NCBI RefSeq assembly: GCF_023016265.1
Contig: NZ_CP095412.1
Coordinates: 2,790,001 to 2,854,000, forward strand
DNA: 64,000 nt
Reading direction: 5' to 3'
DNA from: Blastococcus sp. PRF04-17
GTDB lineage: Bacteria > Actinomycetota > Actinomycetes > Mycobacteriales > Geodermatophilaceae
The position numbers and the translations under genes are program-made. This document shows, piece by piece, positions 54,883 to 63,146 of the stretch. How positions within the stretch are numbered: the stretch's first letter is position 1; every line of letters begins with the position of its first letter. A model generated the notes under the pieces. That model saw only the letters and a program-made list of their open reading frames with translations. It did not search any database and had not been told where the DNA came from.

Positions 54883-56254
54883 CCGAACCCCCGACCCGTT
54901 GTGCTTCGTCCTCATGCCCTTCGGCCGCAAGGCGGACGGGACCGGCGCGACGATCGACTTCGACGCCGTCTACCGCGACCTGATCGCACCGGCCGTCCGC
55001 GCCGCAGGCCTCGAGCCGCTGCGCGCCGACGAGGAGGTCACCGGCGGCATCATCCACAAGCCGATGTTCGAGCGCTTGATCCTGTGCGAGTACGCCGTCG
55101 CCGACCTGACCTTCGCCAACGCCAACGTCTTCTACGAGCTCGGCGTCCGGCACGCGGTCCGCCCCTACTCCACCGTGCTGGTGTTCGCCGCCGGCCAGCG
55201 ACTGCCCTTCGACGTCGAACTGGATCGGGGCATCCCGTACGCGCTCACCGGAGCCGGTGAGCCGACCGACCTGGACGCGTCCCGCGCCACCCTGACCGAG
55301 CGCCTCGTGGCCGCCCGCGACGCGTCCGTGGACAGCCCGGTCTTCCAGCTCGTCGAGGGCTTCCCGCAGATCGACCGGCTGAAGACCGACGTCTTCCGGG
55401 ACCAGGTCCGCTACTCGGCGGCCTGGAAGGAACGCCTGGAGGGCGCACGCAAGAAGGGCAAGCAGGCCGTCAGGGCGGCCGAGCAGGAGCTCGGTGACCT
55501 GCAGGACGTCGAGGCGGGCATCCTCGTCGACCTCTACCTGTCCTACCGCGCCGTCAAGGCCTACGACGAGATGGTGTCCCTGGCGCAGCGGATGCCGCGG
55601 CCGCTGGCCGGTACGCCGCTGGTGCGCGAACAACTGGGCTTCGCGCTCAACCGGCTGGGCCGCCGGGACGAGGCGGAGCGCGTGCTGCTCGCACTGATCG
55701 CGGAGCGGGGGCCCAGCAGCGAGACGTACGGCATCCTCGGCCGGGTCTACAAGGATGCGTGGGAAGAGGCCTACACGAAGGGCGAGGAGTTCCTCGCCCA
55801 GGGACAGCTCGAGAAGGCCCTCGAGACGTATCTCGCCGGGTTCGAGGCCGACTGGCGGGACGCCTACCCCGGGATCAACGCGTGCAGCCTCATGGAGATC
55901 CACCAGCCTCCCGACCCGCGCCGGGAGCACCTGCTGCCGGTGGTGGCCTACGCGGTGGAGCGCCGGCTGGCCTCCGGTCAGGCCGACTACTGGGACCACG
56001 CCACCCGCCTCGAGTACGCGGTCCTGATCAGGGACGAGGAGATGGCGCGGCAGAGCCTCGGCCGGGCGCTGGCCGTGGTCCGGGAGGTCTGGGAACCCGA
56101 ATCGACGGCCAAGAACCTGCGCTACATCCGGGAGGCGCGCAGCCGTCGCGGCGACGACGTCCCCTGGGCCGATCGGATGGAGCGCGAGCTGCTGAAGCGG
56201 GCCGGCGTCACAGACGACCAGAACGCAGCAGCGACCGCCGGTACGGATAGCTGA
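54879..56254 (+). CDS. Deoxyribosyltransferase-like domain fused to TRAFs-binding/TPR domain (DUF4071-like; frameshift at N-terminus)
   Basis: A 458-residue protein when repaired, and the most informative member of the island. Residues about 8-150 form a nucleoside 2-deoxyribosyltransferase-like Rossmann domain: LCFVLMPFGRKADGTG, LEPLRADEEVTGGIIHK, ADLTFANANVFYELGVRHA with the family Glu. The remaining 290 residues are helical repeats with ETYGILGRVYKDAWEE, AYPGINACSLMEI and VWEPESTAKNLRYI, the pattern of the TRAFs-binding region (DUF4071) of animal ASK/MAP3K5 kinases. ATG 54879 overlaps the SLATT 2 stop; one missing C near 54893-54896 shifts the frame. TTG 54899 is the alternative start. No kinase domain follows. 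Confidence 0.78.
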
Positions 56255-56853
56255 TCTGCGCCACCCGGCCCAGCAGGTCCGCCTCGCTCCGGTAGTCCCA
56301 GACCTGCTGGTCGCGCAGCATGAAGACGGGGCGCGCGGGCGGTCCCTGCCGGAGCAGCCGGACCGGGACGTCGGCCACGCGGGCGGCGCCCACCTCCACG
56401 TGGACGTTGGGGCTCTCGCCCGAGATGTCCGCCAGCACGAGGCTCGCCCCGCCCACCGCCCGCAGGATCTCGCGCTGGACGGGGTCGCCCTGCACGTACT
56501 CCCCGAGCACGCAGGAAACCCGGCGGCTGCACGTCGTCCAGCCGCACGGGGATGATCCGGAAGGCCGGGTACTGCGTTCGGTGGTTGATCGCGGCGCTGT
56601 ACTCCTCCTGCACCCAGCCGCGGGTGATCGCCTGCTCCGAGAGCAGCAGGATCATCGACCGGCAGCTCTCGATGGCGCCGGCGAGCTGGGTCGAGATGAA
56701 GGCCCCGGCCGGCAGGTTGTCGGCGTCGAACCAGACCGGCACGCCGGCGACCTCCTTCAGCCACCGGACCAGCCGCTCCGCCGACGCGGCGTCCACGTGG
56801 GCGTGGCTGAGGAACGCGTGGAAGGGGCGCCGTCCCACGGGGATGCCGCTCAT
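56208..56853 (-). CDS. TIR protein with deoxyribosyltransferase-like C-terminus (single-base frameshift)
   Basis: A 214-residue protein when repaired. ATG 56853 begins MSGIPVGRRPFHAFLSHAHV, a TIR domain with VPVWFDADNLPAGAFIS and RGWVQEEYSAAI (Glu84, in the place of the catalytic Glu of NAD-cleaving TIRs). After VRLDDVQPPGF the frame breaks near 56513-56517; removing one base continues VLGEYVQGDP and LVLADISGESPNVHVEVGAA, a deoxyribosyltransferase-like domain with its own Glu. It overlaps the end of the convergent plus-strand gene by 47 bases and lies 14 bases after the TIR-NUC gene. A combined NAD-cleaving and nucleotide-processing role is inferred. Confidence 0.7.
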
Positions 56854-56867
56854 GTCTCCCCCTCCCG

Positions 56868-58070
56868 CTACGTCCGGAGCTCGGCGGCGTCGGCCGGCAC
56901 GGCGTCCCGGACCTCGGGCGGGAAGTCCAGGCCGGTCACGGCCTCGATCTCGTCGACAGGCCGCCGGACGGGCAGGGCGGGCGCGTCGACGTTGGGCAGG
57001 TCGAAGCACGCCGAGCGCAGGCCGCCTCCGGCGGACCACACGAGGACCTTCCAAAACGCGCGGGGCAGCCGGAAGGTCTGACGTGCGCGGATCCGGCCGC
57101 GGGTCTCGTTGGTGACGACGTGCAGCGGGTCCTGCGGGTCGAGGACCGGCCCGCCGAACACCGCCACGGCGCCGTGCCGCTCGGCCAGGCGCCGCTCCAG
57201 CTGCTCGAGCGCCAGCCAGGTCGACCGGTTCACGTTCGCCGCCTGCGGCGCCATGTTCGTCCAGTAGAAGGCCTGCCGGACGGCGATCTCGGCCTGGCGC
57301 GGCTCACCCCAGCCGACGGACGCGGCTGCCGCGAGATGCCCCCGGTCGAACCCCGTGCCGGTGAAGTGCTGGTTGGCAGGCTGGAAGAGGCGGGACAGGG
57401 TCGGGTCAGGCGACCAGCTGACCGGCCGCTCGGGGGGCGTCTTCTGCGGGCGCACCTCCGAGGCGACGTACCAGGCCAGCCGCCGTGCCGGGTTCATCAC
57501 GACGCTGAAGTGCAGGTAGGGCAGCTCGTCGCCGACGCCCGGGATGCCGGGCAGGTCGATCTCCGGGCCGAGGCACGCCGTGTCGAAGCCCGGCCGCACC
57601 GTCTCGATGCGCGAGGGCAGCACATGCCGCTCCAGGCCCGCGAACAATCCGGGAAGGGCCGGGTGCCCCCGGTCGCCGGTCCAGCCCTGCAACGGCGCGA
57701 ACTGCAGGGCGTCGTAGGGCGGCGGCACCGGTGTGGCGTCGAGCACGCACGGGAGCAGCTTCTCGGCCCCTGCCGCCGCGGCCATCTCGCGCCCCACCCA
57801 GTCGGAGGCGGCGGCAGCGGCGGACCAGACGAGGACCACCGCCCGGCAGCCCTCCAGCACCTGCAGCAGGTGCTGCTCCCACGTCGTCCCGACGTAGAGG
57901 TCGCGGTCCCACCAGACGTCCCAGCCCTCGCCGTGCAGCAGCTCCCGCAGGCGCTGGGCCACTGCCTCGTCCTCCCGGGCGTAGCTGATGAACACCTGAG
58001 CGTGCGGGTCCGTGGCCGGGTCGACGCGGACGCCGGCGGGCACGACCCCGACTCGGGCGGACAACTCCAT
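56868..58070 (-). CDS. TIR domain fused to DNA/RNA non-specific endonuclease (NUC)
   Basis: A 400-residue fusion. Residues 24-155 are a TIR domain: QVFISYAREDEAVAQRL, WWDRDLYVGTTWEQHLL, and SDWVGREMAAA with Glu95 in the catalytic position of NAD-hydrolysing TIRs. Residues about 185-395 are a NUC/EndoG-type beta-beta-alpha-metal nuclease: TGFDRGHLAAAA (His245) and FYWTNMAPQAANVNRSTW (metal-ligand Asn281). No signal peptide is present, so both activities would be cytosolic. ATG 58070 is the start. A TIR that makes or senses a nucleotide signal coupled to indiscriminate DNA cleavage is a natural abortive-infection effector. Confidence 0.85.
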   Translation of the reverse strand: MELSARVGVVPAGVRVDPATDPHAQVFISYAREDEAVAQRLRELLHGEGWDVWWDRDLYVGTTWEQHLLQVLEGCRAVVLVWSAAAAASDWVGREMAAAAGAEKLLPCVLDATPVPPPYDALQFAPLQGWTGDRGHPALPGLFAGLERHVLPSRIETVRPGFDTACLGPEIDLPGIPGVGDELPYLHFSVVMNPARRLAWYVASEVRPQKTPPERPVSWSPDPTLSRLFQPANQHFTGTGFDRGHLAAAASVGWGEPRQAEIAVRQAFYWTNMAPQAANVNRSTWLALEQLERRLAERHGAVAVFGGPVLDPQDPLHVVTNETRGRIRARQTFRLPRAFWKVLVWSAGGGLRSACFDLPNVDAPALPVRRPVDEIEAVTGLDFPPEVRDAVPADAAELRT

Positions 58071-58084
58071 CGCGGGCCACCCCC

Positions 58085-61000
58085 TCAGCAGGTCGAGCGG
58101 CGGAGCTCGGTGCCGACGAAGGTCATCCACTCCTCGTCGGTCAGATCCCGGCCTGCGAGGTCGCAGGCGGCCTCGATCCAGACTTCGACGTCCAGCTGGG
58201 TGAGGACGACGCCGTTCGCGTCCCCGGCGGCCACGAGGAACCCGGGCGCGGCTGTCGCGACTGCGATCCCGGTGACCTCCGAGACGAGGTTGCGTGGCGA
58301 GACCACCGGCTCCCCCGTGTCGACGCTCCACAGGCCGAGCGGTCCGTCGGGACTGCCACTGAGGAAGCCGCCACCGACCGCCAGCACCTCGCCGTCGGGG
58401 CTGAACGCCACCGACGTCGTGTCCCGTCCCGGGTGTCCGGCCAGCTGCTGCACCCGCTGCGGCTCGGAGCTCAGCTCCCAGACCTCGACGGTCTGCTCGG
58501 CCTCCGGGTAGGTCGTGGTCCCGTCGTCGCCCTGGATGATGGCGAACTGCCTCGTCCCCAGGGCAAGCCGGCGTCCCGACGGGTCGAAGGCGACGGTAGT
58601 GACGTCGGCCCGGTCGGCCGACGTCAGCGTTGCCTCCAGCTGTCGGTCCCCCGCCCGCCAGACCCGCACGACCCCGCCGGGGTGTCCTGTTGCGAGCAGG
58701 GCGCCATCGTGGCTGAAGGCGATTTCTCGAACCGACTCGAATTCCCCCGGCAACTCACCGTCGAACGTCCCGGTGTCCGCGTCGAGGAAGACGACCCGTC
58801 CGACATCGTCGGCCGACGCGTTCTCGGGCAGCAGCGCGACGGCCAAGGAGTCCGTTCCCGGCTGGAACGCGACGTCATACAGATGGCCGGGGAAGGTGAC
58901 CGGATCCCGTCTGGGTCGACCGGTTGCAGCGTCGAGCAGAAGGACCTCCGCCTGCGCGGTACCGGCCGCGATGCTGCCGAGACCGTTGTCCTCGCCGTCC
59001 GTGCTGCCGACCGCCAGGACGCGATCATCCGCCCCGAAGGCGAGATCCGACGCTCCGTGGAAGGCATCGGCATCGACGCGAACGCGCTCCGTGAGCGTGG
59101 TCGCGTCCAGCAGGGTGACGCCGTCCCAGTCACCCACTGCGACGGTCGCGGCATCGGAGCTGACGGCGACAGCCGAGGCCACCGTTCCGGGCACACCCCG
59201 GCGCTGCACCAGGCGGCCGGCGGACGAGCCGCTCTCCGCCGTCCGCCAGAGCAGGATCGTCCCGTTCTCCTCACCGGTGGCCAGCAAGCCGCCGTCCGGA
59301 CTGAAGGCGGCGCTCCACACGGTGCTGCCATGACCGATCAGCGGACCGTCGTGCAGCGGGTTCCCCGCCGTGTCGTGCAACCAGGGCTGGTGATGGTCCC
59401 CGACGGTGAAGACGCTCTCGCCGCCCGGCCCCAGCGCGATGGTCACCGCCACGCCACCCTGCGAGATCAGCGGCAGCTCCTGCGACCGCAGGACCGCACG
59501 GGCGCCCAGGTCCCACGTGACGACGGTTGGCGTGGCAGGCCCGGAGGGCCCATCCGGTACCGGAGTGGCCGACCCGCTCGCCGAGACCAGTCGGTCGCCG
59601 TCATCGGTGAAGGCGAGCGCTTCGACCTCGTCCGGGTGGTGGTGCGGCAGACGGACCGGCGCTGTGGCGCCGTGCAGGGCGACGAGTATCACATCTCCCC
59701 CGGCGCCGCCGGTCGCCACCACGTCACCGGCCGGATCGAAGGTGACGGCACTGAGACCGAGCTCGGGATCCAGCACGAGGTCTTGCATCAGACGGCGTGA
59801 GGGCACATCCCACACCTTGAGCAGCCCGGTCGAGCAGAAGTTGTCCACCAGCGCGCATCCGACGGCCGCAAGGTGGGTCCCGTCCTGGTCGAAAGCCAGG
59901 GCGTCGATGGTCATGTTGCCGATGTCCAGCGTGCCGACGGTGGTCCCGGCCTCGGGATCCACCAGGGTCAGGGCCGCACCGGCGACCGCGAGCAGGTCTG
60001 CGGCGGGGCTGAAGGCAAGCCCCTTCAGGAACTCCTCGGGCAGGTCCACGACCGTGCCACTGCTTCGCCCCTCGGGCACGTGCCACAGGACCACGTCGCC
60101 CGTCCGGTCCGCGGACGCGAGCAAGCGACCGTCCGGGCTGAAGGCCAGCCCGGAGACCGGTGCCACGTGATGGCGGAGGTAATCGACTACCTCCGTCCGC
60201 GCGGTGAGCGTGCCGAGCAGGGCCTCACGAGCCTGCACGGTCGGCTCAACACCGTTGGCCTGGACCGCCAAGAGCAAGGCGAGGTCGAGTTCACCGCCGC
60301 GACGGGCCGACGCCTCCGCGGCGAGTGCCCGTGAGGTGGCCACTCTCGCCTGGGCCTCGGCGAGATCCCGCTGGCGCGCAGTCTCGGCGGCCTGCCGCAC
60401 GGCGACGATGCCTGCGACGGTGGCCGCGACGGCGAGGACGACGAGGATCGCGACGGCGGCCCGGGCCGTCTGCATCGTGCGCCGATGCTGGACGACGTCC
60501 TCACCGATCAACTCGTCCTTGCCGACGGCGTGCAGCGGAGCTGCGAGCTCTGCCACGTTCTCGCGGAACCGCGGGTCGCGGAGGGACAGGTGCTGGTCGT
60601 CGCGCGCCTGACGGAGGTCGACCCACAGAGGTTCGTCGTCGAAGAAGCCGGCCAGCGCCTTCGGAAGGGCAGTCGTGGTCGCCCAGTCGAAGTCACGGGT
60701 CGCGGGGTTCCAGCGGATGTCACCGTCCGTGAGTCCGATGAGCAGGGTGCGCGAGTTCCGATGCGTCCGCCACCAGGCCAGCTCCCGCTGCACCCACTCG
60801 GAGTCGGCTGCCCGCGGGGAAGCCAGCAGGATGAAGTACCTGCTGCCGTCCAGGGCCGACTCGATCGTGGTCCATAGGTGCGGCGTCGCCGACAAGGACG
60901 TCTTGTCCCGGAAGACCCGGAGCGCTCGTCGTCGGTACCAGGGCTTCCCGAGCGTCTGCAGGCCCGACTGCAGGGCGGGTGCCAGGTGACCGTCGGCCGC

Positions 61001-61087
61001 GTGGCTGTAGGAGATGAAGACGTCGAACTGCTCCGCCGACGGCTGACCCTTGTCATCCACAGGGGAGGGCGCGATGACACCGGCCAT
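58085..61087 (-). CDS. TIR domain, transmembrane and WD40 propeller protein
   Basis: A 1000-residue protein and first gene of the minus-strand side of the island. Residues 20-155 are a TIR domain: FDVFISYSHAADGHLAPALQ, RVFRDKTSLSATPHLW, DSEWVQRELAWW with Glu102. A membrane segment lies at about 209-230 (AAVAILVVLAVAATVAGIV), followed by a helical linker with LDLALLLAVQANG, common in STAND-like and WD40 sensors. From about 310 to the end are about 14 WD40-type blades (VSGLAFSPDGRLLASADRTG and variants). The propeller could bind a phage product or partner and control the TIR enzyme. ATG 61087 follows GGGGGAG. Confidence 0.87.
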   Translation of the reverse strand: MAGVIAPSPVDDKGQPSAEQFDVFISYSHAADGHLAPALQSGLQTLGKPWYRRRALRVFRDKTSLSATPHLWTTIESALDGSRYFILLASPRAADSEWVQRELAWWRTHRNSRTLLIGLTDGDIRWNPATRDFDWATTTALPKALAGFFDDEPLWVDLRQARDDQHLSLRDPRFRENVAELAAPLHAVGKDELIGEDVVQHRRTMQTARAAVAILVVLAVAATVAGIVAVRQAAETARQRDLAEAQARVATSRALAAEASARRGGELDLALLLAVQANGVEPTVQAREALLGTLTARTEVVDYLRHHVAPVSGLAFSPDGRLLASADRTGDVVLWHVPEGRSSGTVVDLPEEFLKGLAFSPAADLLAVAGAALTLVDPEAGTTVGTLDIGNMTIDALAFDQDGTHLAAVGCALVDNFCSTGLLKVWDVPSRRLMQDLVLDPELGLSAVTFDPAGDVVATGGAGGDVILVALHGATAPVRLPHHHPDEVEALAFTDDGDRLVSASGSATPVPDGPSGPATPTVVTWDLGARAVLRSQELPLISQGGVAVTIALGPGGESVFTVGDHHQPWLHDTAGNPLHDGPLIGHGSTVWSAAFSPDGGLLATGEENGTILLWRTAESGSSAGRLVQRRGVPGTVASAVAVSSDAATVAVGDWDGVTLLDATTLTERVRVDADAFHGASDLAFGADDRVLAVGSTDGEDNGLGSIAAGTAQAEVLLLDAATGRPRRDPVTFPGHLYDVAFQPGTDSLAVALLPENASADDVGRVVFLDADTGTFDGELPGEFESVREIAFSHDGALLATGHPGGVVRVWRAGDRQLEATLTSADRADVTTVAFDPSGRRLALGTRQFAIIQGDDGTTTYPEAEQTVEVWELSSEPQRVQQLAGHPGRDTTSVAFSPDGEVLAVGGGFLSGSPDGPLGLWSVDTGEPVVSPRNLVSEVTGIAVATAAPGFLVAAGDANGVVLTQLDVEVWIEAACDLAGRDLTDEEWMTFVGTELRRSTC

Positions 61088-61420
61088 GACGCTCCCCCAC
61101 CCTCGACCTGCGGTGGCAGTGTCTTACGCCGTGGCAGCGCGCGACAGGGGTGTGAGAACGGGGACGTGACGCTGTCCTGGCTCAGGACCGTACTGCCACC
61201 GGCGACGCCGCGGGGACGTCGACCGGCTGACGGGTCGCCGCAGCGCTTTCGGGTGAACCTGCTGGTGAGCTGACCTTCGAGTTGACGCTGGACCCGCCGC
61301 CCGTAAGGGTCGAAGTGCAACGGGGACCGCGTTGGTGGTGTCGCGCATCCGGATCGCCGGCGCGTGGCAGGGGGACCACATCCCATGGTCGGACCTGTCA
61401 CGAGCACATCCGGAGGACCG
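61088..61420. promoter_or_regulatory. Divergent promoter region between the TIR-WD40 and oxidoreductase genes
   Basis: A 333-base gap without a supported gene. On the plus strand TTGACG (61282-61287), 16 bases and TAAGGG (61304-61309) form a possible promoter about 110 bases before the oxidoreductase start, whose ribosome site is CGGAGGA (61411-61417). The minus-strand promoter for the TIR genes must also lie here; I could not identify it. It marks the right edge of the conflict island. Confidence 0.35.
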
Positions 61421-62485
61421 ATGGGGGCACAGAAGGGCGACGTACGGGTCGCCGTCGTCGGCTACGGCTACTGGGGCGCCAAGCACGTGCGCGTGCTGAG
61501 CAGCATCCCGTCGGTGGACGTGTCGGTCGTCGACAGCCGGCCCGAGCGGCTGGCCGACGCCGCCGCGCACCACCCCACCGTCGGCCTGGCCGCCCGGCTC
61601 GACGACGTCCTCGACGACGTGCACGCCGTGGTCATCGCGACGCCGCCGCACAGCCATGCGGCCATCGCGATGCAGGCCCTCGACGCCGGCCGGTCGGTCC
61701 TGGTCGAGAAGCCGATGACCACGTCCGTCGCCGACGCCGAGGCGCTGGTCGAGACGGCCGCGGCGCGGCAGGTGCAGCTGATGGTGGGCCACACCTTCGA
61801 GTACAACCCGGCCGTCTGGAAGCTCCGCGACATCGTCCGGTCGGGGGAACTCGGCCGGATCCTCTACGTCAACACGTCGCGACTGAGCCTCGGGCGCTAC
61901 CAGGACGACGTCAACGTCATCTGGGACCTCGCGCCGCACGACCTCTCGATCGTCTCCTACCTGCTCGACGAGATGCCGGCGCCGACGTCGGTGTGGGCGC
62001 ACCGCAACTTCCACCGCCGGCAGGCTGACGTCGCCTACCTGCGGCTGGACTTCCAGCGGACCGACGTGCAGGCGTTCGTGCACGTCAGCTGGCTCAGCCC
62101 GCAGAAGGTCCGGCAGGTGACCGTGGTCGGCGAGAAGATGATGGCCGTCTACGACGACCTCTCGGACAACGAGCGCATCCGGATCTACGACATCGGCGTC
62201 GACCTGGAGACGATCGACGACCCGCTCAACGCCCACGGGCACCCGGTCTCCTACCGCACCGGTGACATCCGGTCGCCCTACATCCCGTTCCAGGAGCCGC
62301 TGCTGCTCCAGGACCGCCACTTCGTCGACTGCGTGCGCAACGGAACCCGGCCCGACACCCCCGGTGAGCGGGGACTGGACGTGGTGCGCACGCTGACGGC
62401 CACGGACGCCGTGGCGGCGAGCTCGGCGGTCGCCCCCAACTTCGTCGCGCCGATGACGCCGTCGACCACGTCGATCGCGTCGTGA
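61421..62485 (+). CDS. Gfo/Idh/MocA family oxidoreductase
   Basis: A 354-residue NAD(P)-dependent sugar or inositol dehydrogenase-like enzyme. VAVVGYGYWGAKHVRVLSSI is the Rossmann loop; VLVEKPMTTSVADAEALVE includes the catalytic EKP; GHTFEYNPAVWKLRDIV follows; IWDLAPHDLSIVSYLL is the HD region. ATG 61421 has CGGAGGA 4 bases upstream, while the longer frame from 61364 lacks family homology. Together with the sugar transferase 25 bases downstream it probably makes a nucleotide-sugar precursor for an exopolysaccharide. Confidence 0.9.
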   Translation: MGAQKGDVRVAVVGYGYWGAKHVRVLSSIPSVDVSVVDSRPERLADAAAHHPTVGLAARLDDVLDDVHAVVIATPPHSHAAIAMQALDAGRSVLVEKPMTTSVADAEALVETAAARQVQLMVGHTFEYNPAVWKLRDIVRSGELGRILYVNTSRLSLGRYQDDVNVIWDLAPHDLSIVSYLLDEMPAPTSVWAHRNFHRRQADVAYLRLDFQRTDVQAFVHVSWLSPQKVRQVTVVGEKMMAVYDDLSDNERIRIYDIGVDLETIDDPLNAHGHPVSYRTGDIRSPYIPFQEPLLLQDRHFVDCVRNGTRPDTPGERGLDVVRTLTATDAVAASSAVAPNFVAPMTPSTTSIAS

Positions 62486-62510
62486 GCCGGGAGGCGCGGG
62501 AGGAACGACG

Positions 62511-63146
62511 ATGACGACGCCCGAGCCCGCCGCGGCCCGCGTGGCCCGGCGCCTCCTGGACCTCGTCGTCTCCTCGGCGCTGCTGGTGCTGTCCGCGCCC
62601 CTCACGGTCGGCCTGGCGGCGTGGATCCGGCTGGACAGCCCCGGGCCGGCGGTGTTCCGGCAGGAGCGCGTGGGCCGAGGGCGGGTGCCGTTCGTGCTCT
62701 ACAAGTTCCGCTCCATGCGGAACGAGGGCGACGACGCGGCGCTCCGGGCGCTGATCGCCGCGGAGATCGCCGGCACGGACACCCGGCAGGACGGCAGCAC
62801 CAAGCTCGCCGACCGCCGGATCACCCGACCCGGACGGTTCCTGCGCCGCACCAGCCTCGACGAGCTGCCCCAGCTGTGGAACGTCCTCCGCGGCGACATG
62901 ACCTTGGTCGGCCCGCGCCCCTGCCTGCCGTGGGAGGCCGACCTGTTCCCGCCCGAGTACCAGCAGCGCTTCGCCGTGCCCCCCGGTCTGACCGGCCTGT
63001 GGCAGGTGCGGGGCCGCAGCACGCTCGGCTCGCTGGACATGCTCCGCCTCGACCTGGAGTACGTCCGCAGCCGCACCCTCCGCGGAGACCTGGCGATCCT
63101 GCTGCGCACCGTGCCGGCCCTGCTCCGTGGCGACGGTGCGCGGTGA
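62511..63146 (+). CDS. Undecaprenyl-phosphate sugar phosphotransferase
   Basis: A 211-residue bacterial sugar transferase (WbaP/PglC-type short form) with one N-terminal membrane segment (LLDLVVSSALLVLSAPLTVG). The catalytic core has FRQERVGRGRVPFVLYKFRS, the Asp-Glu motif SLDELPQLWNVL, and RGDMTLVGPRPCLPWE, plus the usual PPGLTGLWQVRGRS end. It would transfer a sugar-1-phosphate to undecaprenyl phosphate at the inner face of the membrane, the first step of repeat-unit assembly. It is the intact counterpart of the decayed gene at 45740 but a shorter subtype. The stop overlaps the next start by GTGA. Confidence 0.93.
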   Translation: MTTPEPAAARVARRLLDLVVSSALLVLSAPLTVGLAAWIRLDSPGPAVFRQERVGRGRVPFVLYKFRSMRNEGDDAALRALIAAEIAGTDTRQDGSTKLADRRITRPGRFLRRTSLDELPQLWNVLRGDMTLVGPRPCLPWEADLFPPEYQQRFAVPPGLTGLWQVRGRSTLGSLDMLRLDLEYVRSRTLRGDLAILLRTVPALLRGDGAR

